DNA from: Autumnicola psychrophila
GTDB lineage: Bacteria; Bacteroidota; Bacteroidia; Flavobacteriales; Flavobacteriaceae
NCBI RefSeq assembly: GCF_031846645.1
Contig: NZ_JAVRHN010000001.1
Coordinates: forward strand, 372,001-436,000
Length of the DNA stretch: 64,000 bases
Reading direction: 5' to 3'
Position 1 is the stretch's first letter; each line of letters opens with the position of its first letter. Both the position numbers and the translations under genes were made by a program. The notes beneath the pieces were generated by a model. It was given only the letters and a program-made list of their open reading frames with translations, ran no database searches and was not told the origin of the DNA. Positions 43,903 through 49,831 of this stretch are shown here, in pieces.

Positions 43903-44726
43903 TACAAACTATTTTTATATGTGCCCAATACTTTTAATTGCTCAGTCATCACTTCCAATATTTCCATTGCCTTTTGAAAGCTTTCGTACTCTTCAAAAAT
44001 AACATCTACAAAAAAAGAATACTTCCAGGGCGTTTCTATAATAGGCATACTTTGGATCTTAGTCATATCCAGATCAAAATCCCTGATGATATTTAATACA
44101 GAAACAAGACTCCCTCTTTTACTTTCTAATTCAAATTTTAAAGATGCCTTATTAATAATGTCCCCGTTTGGCTCCTTTTTCTTCATACTTAAAATCAGGA
44201 AGCGCGTAGCATTACTTTTTTTGGTGTGGATATTTTGCGCCAGCATTTCGAGGTTAAAAATCTGCGCTGCAGCTTTACTTGCTACCGCTCCAACATGCTT
44301 TAATCCCTTTTCTGAAATCCTTTTGGCAACTTCTGCCGTATCTGCATCCTCAATTAACTTAATATGTGGATATTTTTTAAAGAATTCTTTACACTGTAGC
44401 AATGCCATGGGGTGGGAAAAAACTTTCTTAATTTTTTCTATAGACTGGCCCGGCAATGCCATAAGGTTCATATCAATAGGAATATAATGCTCCCCAATCA
44501 CCTTTATGTTATTTTCATCAATCATTGCATAATTGGGCAATATGGAACCCGCAATAGAATTTTCTATAGCCATTACCGCCTCATCTGCTTCACCCGAAAC
44601 AAGTCCTGCAACCAGCTCACGAAATGACATGCATTCCAAAACATCAATATTTTCATGGTAGTACTCCTGTGCCACCAAATGATGAAAGGAACCTTGAATT
44701 CCCTGAATTGCTACTTTTTTCTCCAT
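43902..44726 (-). CDS. pheA: Prephenate dehydratase
   Basis: Converts prephenate to phenylpyruvate. The 274-residue protein has the periplasmic-binding-like catalytic domain: IQGIQGSFHHLVAQEYY, AIENSIAGSILPNY, HPMALLQCKEFF and the catalytic NATRFLIL (Thr-Arg-Phe). A C-terminal ACT domain (about 190-274) follows; its GALV motif reads KRGSLVSVL, and the ESRP effector motif appears as QSMPI, so Phe feedback may be altered. It is monofunctional, with no mutase. It is the first gene of the operon behind the Phe/Tyr attenuator, starting 15 bp after the terminator hairpin. Confidence 0.94.
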   Translation of the reverse strand: MEKKVAIQGIQGSFHHLVAQEYYHENIDVLECMSFRELVAGLVSGEADEAVMAIENSIAGSILPNYAMIDENNIKVIGEHYIPIDMNLMALPGQSIEKIKKVFSHPMALLQCKEFFKKYPHIKLIEDADTAEVAKRISEKGLKHVGAVASKAAAQIFNLEMLAQNIHTKKSNATRFLILSMKKKEPNGDIINKASLKFELESKRGSLVSVLNIIRDFDLDMTKIQSMPIIETPWKYSFFVDVIFEEYESFQKAMEILEVMTEQLKVLGTYKNSL

Positions 44727-44740
44727 TTGAAATTTGCTCT

Positions 44741-44772
44741 AAAAAAAAAGTCCCGACGTTTAGATCGAGACT
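44741..44772 (-). terminator. Attenuator terminator of the Phe/Tyr operon
   Basis: Minus strand: AGTCTCGA, loop TCTAAACG, TCGGGACT, then nine T residues (44,741-44,749). It lies between the leader peptide ORF and pheA, so it can stop transcription before the structural genes. The first arm overlaps the segment TCTCGATC (44,763-44,770), which can instead pair with GATCGGGA at 44,808-44,815 inside the leader ORF. Confidence 0.85.
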
Positions 44773-44796
44773 CTTATATAATTTCAGCACAGTTAA

Positions 44797-44874
44797 TTAC
44801 AAAGCATTCCCGATCCTATCTCTGGTATAGAAATAAAAATAATAAAATGCGTTCCAGGTAATTAAGTTGTTCAT
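44797..44874 (-). CDS. Phe/Tyr leader peptide of the attenuator
   Basis: A 25-residue ORF starting at the ATG 44,874, with the core ITWNAFYYFYFYT: three Phe and four Tyr in seven consecutive codons (F10-Y16). The stop lies 24 nt before the terminator stem. Codons 21-23 contain the segment GATCGGGA that can pair with the terminator's 5' arm. Slow translation at the Phe/Tyr codons would leave that segment free, form the antiterminator and allow pheA transcription. A ribosome reaching the stop would mask it and let the terminator form. The codon run and the eight-base complementarity are direct observations; the mechanism is inferred from known leader-peptide attenuators. Confidence 0.88.
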   Translation of the reverse strand: MNNLITWNAFYYFYFYTRDRIGNAL

Positions 44875-44892
44875 TGTTTCACTGTTACGGCG

Positions 44893-44900
44893 CTAAAGTA
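44893..44900 (-). promoter_or_regulatory. Possible -7 box of the Phe/Tyr operon
   Basis: TACTTTAG on the minus strand departs from TAnnTTTG at one position and lies about 20 bp before the leader ATG. No well-placed TTG is evident, so this is tentative. The rest of 44,901-45,106 is AT-rich and holds no gene. Confidence 0.35.
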
Positions 44901-45110
44901 GCATTTAATTTCAAAAATGAGCGCAATTTTTATTCTTTTTTTAACTTTTTATTAATTTCATTTCCTAATTCTACTTTCCTGAAAGGATTACTAAAAATTG
45001 TCATTTTTAATGATACTTTATTCCGAATAATTTAAACGACTTTTGCCGCTCTTCAGAAGGAAAACGAAAACCTACATTTTCCTTAGCACATATGGGTAAT
45101 AATTAATTGT

Positions 45111-45118
45111 TACTTTTG
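45111..45118 (+). promoter_or_regulatory. -7 promoter box of gldA
   Basis: TACTTTTG matches TAnnTTTG 15 bp before the ATG at 45,134. It overlaps the upstream in-frame TTG codons, which argues for the downstream ATG as true start. Confidence 0.5.
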
Positions 45119-45133
45119 AAAAAAAGAGTCTGT

Positions 45134-46054
45134 ATGTCCATTTCAGTTGAAGGAATTTCTAAATTTTACGGAGATCAAAAAGCCCTGGATGCAGTTTCAT
45201 TTTCTATTGAAAAGGGTGAAATTGTTGGTTTCCTTGGACCCAACGGAGCGGGAAAATCTACTTTAATGAAAATCCTTACTGGCTATTTACCTCCTTCTGA
45301 AGGAAAAGCTGAAGTAAACGGAATTCAGTTGAGTGATAATATTTATCAAATCCAGAAGGGAGTGGGATATCTTCCGGAGCATAATCCATTGTATACTGAA
45401 ATGTATGTAAGGGAATATCTTGCTTTTAATGCAAAGGTTTATGATATAGGTAAAGAAAGAATTGAAGAAGTAATCGAACTTACGCGTCTTACTCCTGAAG
45501 CAAACAAGAAGATTGAACAGCTTTCAAAAGGTTACCGACAACGGATCGGCTTGGCTTCAGCTTTACTTCACGATCCGGAAGTTTTAATCCTCGACGAGCC
45601 TACCACCGGGCTGGATCCTAACCAGCTTGTAGAAATCAGGAATCTTATCCGGAATATTGGCAAAAATAAAACGATCTTTCTTTCTACCCATATTATGCAG
45701 GAGGTGGAAGCTATTTGCGAAAGGGTGATTATTATAGATCATGGAAAAGTGGTGGCCGATAAGAAAATGGCAGAACTTCGGGACGAAAATGAGCAAATTA
45801 TCATAGTGGAATTCGATTATCGTATTGAAGATGTTGCCTTCAACAAACTTCCGCATTTAATTAGCGCTAAAAATGTCGGTGGTTTTACCTACGAACTTCA
45901 TTTTGATACTAGAAAAGATATGCGCCCTGCGGTTTTTGATTTCGCACATGATAACGGACTAAAAACACTTCAGCTAAACCGGAAAACCAAGAACCTGGAA
46001 AGTCTTTTTGCTGAACTTACGATCCCCCCAGCCCCCGAAGGGGGAGTTTCGTAG
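45134..46054 (+). CDS. gldA: Gliding-motility ABC transporter ATPase GldA
   Basis: ATP-binding subunit of the GldAFG ABC transporter required for gliding in flavobacteria, about 306 residues. From the ATG at 45,134 the order is Walker A GPNGAGKST at 35-43, Q-loop region VGYLPEHNPLYTEMYV, signature LSKGYRQRIGLASALLHDP and Walker B VLILDEPTTGLDPNQ, then switch His in FLSTHIMQEV. A C-terminal GldA-specific region follows. The final residues, PPAPEGGVS, are encoded by a dispersed G/C-rich palindromic repeat (see findings). The gldF/gldG partners are not next to it. Confidence 0.9.
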   Translation: MSISVEGISKFYGDQKALDAVSFSIEKGEIVGFLGPNGAGKSTLMKILTGYLPPSEGKAEVNGIQLSDNIYQIQKGVGYLPEHNPLYTEMYVREYLAFNAKVYDIGKERIEEVIELTRLTPEANKKIEQLSKGYRQRIGLASALLHDPEVLILDEPTTGLDPNQLVEIRNLIRNIGKNKTIFLSTHIMQEVEAICERVIIIDHGKVVADKKMAELRDENEQIIIVEFDYRIEDVAFNKLPHLISAKNVGGFTYELHFDTRKDMRPAVFDFAHDNGLKTLQLNRKTKNLESLFAELTIPPAPEGGVS

Positions 46055-46587
46055 AAAAAATTTCACAAGTGAACTTTTTCAAGCTCAAGAACGAACTGTT
46101 TCTTCAGTACGAGCGCAGTCGACAACCCATTGTTCCGTTGTTCAGAGATTAATGTTTGCTGCTTTCAACCAACCCCTCGACTCCGCTCGGGGCGACCAAA
46201 TGAAACTTTGAAACAGTTCTAAAAGTGAGGCATCAAATTTGGCAATTATCGATCTTTAGAAATCAGAAGGATAAAAATTTTTTCTTTCTGACTCGGGGAT
46301 TCGCAATTTAAATCTTTGCTCTTCGAATCCTTCCAGAGAGATATGTCACGCACTGTTTTGTCAGTTCCAGCGCAGTCGAGAACCTATTGTGCTGTTCCCA
46401 TAAAGAAGATGGTTCCCTGCTTTTAACAAACCCCTCGACTGCGCTCGGGGCGACATGCAATTGCCACGCAAATTCATGCATTTACCAGTTCACATTTCAG
46501 TCGAGAACTCATACAAATTACTCTCTTTAAAAGAACCTCTCGACTCTGCCCGAGTTGACCTCATATTTAAAAATCCCTTTCGGGGAT
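46021..46587. repeat. Cluster of G/C-rich palindromic intergenic repeats
   Basis: No gene is visible between gldA and the next gene. The stretch contains CCCCCAGCCCCCGAAGGGGG at 46,025, CCCCTCGACTCCGCTCGGGG at about 46,172, CCCCTCGACTGCGCTCGGGG at about 46,432, and a degenerate CTCTCGACTCTGCCCGAG at about 46,538. Half-copies AGCGCAGTCGA occur near 46,112 and 46,370. The core is a self-complementary CTCGA...GAG, of the REP type common in flavobacterial genomes. A copy of the AATTGCC motif is at about 46,238. Confidence 0.7.
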
Positions 46588-47340
46588 TTAAAGGAAAAAC
46601 AGTTTTCCCGTATAAAATTCTTCTACATCAACAACCGGCGGCCTATTAACAGAAATTACATCGCCAAAACTCCTTATCTCACCTTTTACAGACTGCTGCG
46701 GATTTATTATCATTTTATTTGTCCCGCGGTGAAAGATTTCACAATGCTGAACAACAAGATCACGAGCCTCCAGCCTTCCGTCGCCGGCAGCAAAGAACAC
46801 ATTCAGATTCTCCACCTTTCCTGAGAGGAAATAATTTGAGTATTGATCATTTGTAATCCGAAGATTTTGCACGTCCAGATTAACCTGAAAATCTCCCACA
46901 GTACGAATGGAGGAATCATCTTCCTGATTAAAAGATCGCAACCATAAATTGGCAAATTTCAGTACACCTATACTTTCTATTGTGCTGCCACTACTATTCT
47001 GCAACCATGTGAGTTCGGGAACAGTAACGTAAACTTTGGTAACTTCGTAATCCCGGAACAGGTTACAGGAATTGCCATTTTTGATGCTCAGTCTGGAACC
47101 TTCTACTTCAACCGAAATCTCATCTCTCAAATTCTCACCGGTCTCCACAATTATCTTCTGTTCCGCCCCCTGCTGAATGAATAGTTTCACTCTTTCATAA
47201 ACCATTATTTCATCAAAAGCTTCTACTTCAACTTCGTCCCGCACCACTTCCCCGGCAGTTTCAAAACAGGTTACAGCCTCTTCCGGAGAACAGCCGGAAA
47301 AGAAAAATACGATAAATACTATGTAGAAAATATTCTTCAT
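46588..47340 (-). CDS. GIN-domain (DUF2807) lipoprotein
   Basis: 250 residues; lipobox FSGC (Cys17) with a short signal MKNIFYIVFIVFFF. The rest is a head-GIN domain of repeated beta strands (EVEAFDEIMVYERVKLFIQQ, RLSIKNGN, VYVTVPELTWLQNSSGSTIE, LDVQNLRITND), the architecture called putative autotransporter adhesin head; despite the name, most members are lone exported proteins of unknown role. It shares an operon with the outer-membrane protein upstream (4 bp gap). Confidence 0.85.
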   Translation of the reverse strand: MKNIFYIVFIVFFFSGCSPEEAVTCFETAGEVVRDEVEVEAFDEIMVYERVKLFIQQGAEQKIIVETGENLRDEISVEVEGSRLSIKNGNSCNLFRDYEVTKVYVTVPELTWLQNSSGSTIESIGVLKFANLWLRSFNQEDDSSIRTVGDFQVNLDVQNLRITNDQYSNYFLSGKVENLNVFFAAGDGRLEARDLVVQHCEIFHRGTNKMIINPQQSVKGEIRSFGDVISVNRPPVVDVEEFYTGKLFFL

Positions 47341-47344
47341 TTAT

Positions 47345-48448
47345 TTATAATCTATACCCTAAAGAAAATTCGACAGCTTCTGCATTTGCACCATGCGCCC
47401 TTACTGTAGCTGATGCCCAGAAATGCTCACTCAACTTTCTGCTCAATCCTGCCCTTATGTAAAGCTGGTCCACATATTCAGCATAAGGATAGTAAACGTA
47501 AAAACCCAGCTGAGTAATGACAGAGAGTTTGTTGAATGTTAGCTGATGACCCGCAAACAGTCCTACGCGATTTGCATCTTCATCACCTGTGGTATGGCCG
47601 TTTGGGAAAGCCACCGATTGGTAATAAATATATTCTTCCAGGGCTTTGGAATAGAAAAACTCCGCACCTGCCTGCAAAGTGCTTTTTCTGTTAATCACTT
47701 TATCTGCAAATACCGTAGCCGTTAAAAAAGGATATCGTGCAGATCCTATAATTCCCATGGTATTTACTCCGCCGCGAACAGCAAAATTCAAGTGAACCGG
47801 TTCGGAGTATTTAATTTTCTCCGAATCCTTAGCAATATATTCCGGAGCATTTTCATAATCCAGCATATAATTTACTCCCACATTAAATGTCAACGTATTT
47901 GTACTGCTATTAGGAGATTTAAAATCGGCATTGGAATAATGAAGCAGCGAAATCCCCGCCTGCAATCCAAATCCTTTGTAAATGTTTTCCCTGTGAAAAT
48001 TACCCATGAGGTAAGTGGAACTTAAAATTTGGGAACCGTATGCGTTGTTCCGGTAATTATCGTCCGGATGATATGGATTTGAAGCATAGGCCAGTCCCTG
48101 CCCTACCCTAAACATTAAATTCCGTTGTAAAAAGTAAAAACTTAAATGAGCATAAAGTCCGAAGTTTTCCCCGAGGTGCTGATTTTTTAGATCCTGATAA
48201 GTAAAAGAATAGCCCACATCAGGATGATTGTAACGCCGCTCCCAGGCTTTAAACCCATAAGTTTTTCGCTGAAAACTGAGGATTATTCCCGTGGGATGGT
48301 CCGTAATGAGGTGGGAGATATCGGGACTATGTTCTAAAATTGTTCCATAGAAATAATTGGCATCTACCGAATAAAATTTGGAAGCTTTATCCTGCGCATT
48401 TATTATTCCACAGCAAAACAAAAGTAGGTAGAGGACAAATTTATTCAT
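47345..48448 (-). CDS. PagL-like lipid A deacylase (acyloxyacyl hydrolase family)
   Basis: Outer-membrane beta-barrel of 367 residues with a signal peptide (cleavage near INAQ). The motif LLHYSNADF places His170 and Ser172, with Asn173, as in the HxSN active site of PagL, which removes the 3-linked acyl chain from lipid A. Upstream, WERRYNHPDVGYSFTYQDLK and GLAYASNPY fit the strands of this family in Bacteroidota. The protein is about twice the length of PagL; the second half (about 220-367) looks like a further beta-barrel portion. Biochemical role is inferred. Confidence 0.78.
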   Translation of the reverse strand: MNKFVLYLLLFCCGIINAQDKASKFYSVDANYFYGTILEHSPDISHLITDHPTGIILSFQRKTYGFKAWERRYNHPDVGYSFTYQDLKNQHLGENFGLYAHLSFYFLQRNLMFRVGQGLAYASNPYHPDDNYRNNAYGSQILSSTYLMGNFHRENIYKGFGLQAGISLLHYSNADFKSPNSSTNTLTFNVGVNYMLDYENAPEYIAKDSEKIKYSEPVHLNFAVRGGVNTMGIIGSARYPFLTATVFADKVINRKSTLQAGAEFFYSKALEEYIYYQSVAFPNGHTTGDEDANRVGLFAGHQLTFNKLSVITQLGFYVYYPYAEYVDQLYIRAGLSRKLSEHFWASATVRAHGANAEAVEFSLGYRL

Positions 48449-48455
48449 GGCACAG

Positions 48456-48463
48456 CAAATCTA
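48456..48463 (-). promoter_or_regulatory. -7 box of the lipid A deacylase gene
   Basis: TAGATTTG on the minus strand, 8 bp before the start codon. An AATTGCC-type repeat (48,472-48,495) lies just upstream. Confidence 0.4.
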
Positions 48464-48510
48464 ATACATTTGCGATAATTGCCATTTTTGGCATCTCTCT
48501 TATTTTTCCG

Positions 48511-49464
48511 CTAAAAAATTGCCTCTGCAATTTTTTGAATATTAGAGCTTTTCCCCATAGAGTAGTAGTGCAAAACCGGAACCCCGGCATCCATTAATTC
48601 TTTAGATTGCGAGATACACCAATCTACACCTACCTGTCGTACTTCTGCATTACTTTTGCATTTTTCAACTTCTGAAATTAATTCTTCGGGAAGATCTATT
48701 CTAAAAACCTGCGGCAGTAACTGCAGGTGCCTCATTGTGGCTATTGGTTTTATGCCCGGAATAATTGGCACGTTAATTCCAGCTTTTTTGGCATCTTCCA
48801 CAAACTTGAAATATTTGCTATTATCAAAAAACATTTGTGTTACGATATAATCTGCCCCTTTATCTACTTTTTCTTTCAACCGCCGGAGATCTGATTTTAA
48901 GGAAGGGGCTTCCAAATGTTTTTCAGGATAGCCCGCGACTCCAATACAAAAATCAGCCTTGTGATCTGCCTCGATAACATCGTGCAAATATTTTCCCTGA
49001 TTTAAACCCTGAATTTGCTCCACCAACTCACAGGCGTAATTATTACCACCTTCTGAAGGTTCAAAATATTTTTGATGGCTCATCGCATCACCACGCAGCG
49101 CCATTACATTTTCAATACCCAAATAATGGCAATCCACCAGCAGATACTCAGTTTCCTGCTTGGTAAAACCTCCGCAAAGCACATGAGGAACTGTATCTAC
49201 GTTGTATTTATGTTTGATCGCGGCACAAATACCCACCGTTCCAGGGCGCATACGTGTAATTTGTCTGTCCAGAAGCCCTTCTCTTTCCACATATACATAT
49301 TCTTCCCGGGAAGTTGTCACATCTATAAAAGGCGGCTGAAATTCCATTAAAGGATCTATATTATTATATAGCTCCTGAATATTTTTTCCTTTTTTTGGTG
49401 GAATAATTTCGAAGGAAAATAATGTTTTTCCCTTTGCATTTTTGATGTGTTCCGTAACTTTCAT
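48511..49464 (-). CDS. metF: Methylenetetrahydrofolate reductase
   Basis: Reduces 5,10-methylene-THF to 5-methyl-THF, the methyl donor of MetH. The 317-residue protein has the FAD-binding barrel motifs LFSFEIIPPKKGKN, PFIDVTTSREEY, PHVLCGGFTKQETEYLLVDC, NVMALRGDAM and DYIVTQMFFDN, then IPIIPGIKPIATMRHLQLLP. It follows the metH genes by 367 bp of repeat-filled DNA, so it may have its own promoter or depend on read-through from the SAM-riboswitch transcript. Confidence 0.94.
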   Translation of the reverse strand: MKVTEHIKNAKGKTLFSFEIIPPKKGKNIQELYNNIDPLMEFQPPFIDVTTSREEYVYVEREGLLDRQITRMRPGTVGICAAIKHKYNVDTVPHVLCGGFTKQETEYLLVDCHYLGIENVMALRGDAMSHQKYFEPSEGGNNYACELVEQIQGLNQGKYLHDVIEADHKADFCIGVAGYPEKHLEAPSLKSDLRRLKEKVDKGADYIVTQMFFDNSKYFKFVEDAKKAGINVPIIPGIKPIATMRHLQLLPQVFRIDLPEELISEVEKCKSNAEVRQVGVDWCISQSKELMDAGVPVLHYYSMGKSSNIQKIAEAIF

Positions 49465-49489
49465 GTTAACCTAAGATTTCTTTATATAT

Positions 49490-49590
49490 TGGCGTTGCCT
49501 TACAGGCCGGGCTTTTCGCTATATCTTTTTTCCCAGCACTCCACTTCGCTGCGTGCCGGTAAAAAAGGATGCCGCTGCAATCCCTAACGC
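49490..49590. repeat. Dispersed flavobacterial intergenic repeat
   Basis: The stretch GGCGTTGCCTTACAGGCCGG...GGCTTTTCGCTATATC...AAAAAAGGATGCCGCTGC...AATCCCTAACGC fits a repeat I recall from many flavobacterial genomes. It contains an internal inverted pair around CACTCCACTTCGCTGCGTGC. It lies upstream of metF. Confidence 0.6.
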
Positions 49591-49716
49591 ATTTATTTCA
49601 TCTAATCTTTTATTCTTTTATTCAAGAACTCGTAACCAAATCTTGAGCAGCTAAATTAAATGTAGCTTGATGCTTGTCTACACTTTTCCACGACTCTAAG
49701 ACCGATGATTCTTTCC

Positions 49717-49797
49717 AGACCTACAAGGTTCTAAAAACCTTGCAGGTCTACCGAGTCTTTTCCAGACCTCACAGGTTTTTAAAAACCTGTGAGGTCT
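49717..49797. repeat. Two tandem palindromes of the ACAGGTTT type
   Basis: First: AGACCTACAAGGTT...AACCTTGCAGGTCT (49,717-49,749). Second: AGACCTCACAGGTTTTT...AAAAACCTGTGAGGTCT (49,764-49,797). Both resemble the queA terminator palindrome at 31,111. They sit between metH and metF; without a T tract they are unlikely to be efficient terminators. Confidence 0.65.
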
Positions 49798-49831
49798 CCA
49801 ATTCTAAATATTTCAATCTAACTTCTCAATT

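Noticed and set aside
45107..45133. Upstream TTG start of gldA
   Set aside because: It would overlap the TACTTTTG promoter box and add nine residues not typical of GldA; the ATG at 45,134 is favoured.
46008..46824. Plus-strand open frames in and after the repeat cluster behind gldA
   Set aside because: They read through the palindromic repeats in arbitrary frames; composition is dominated by repeat-derived residues.
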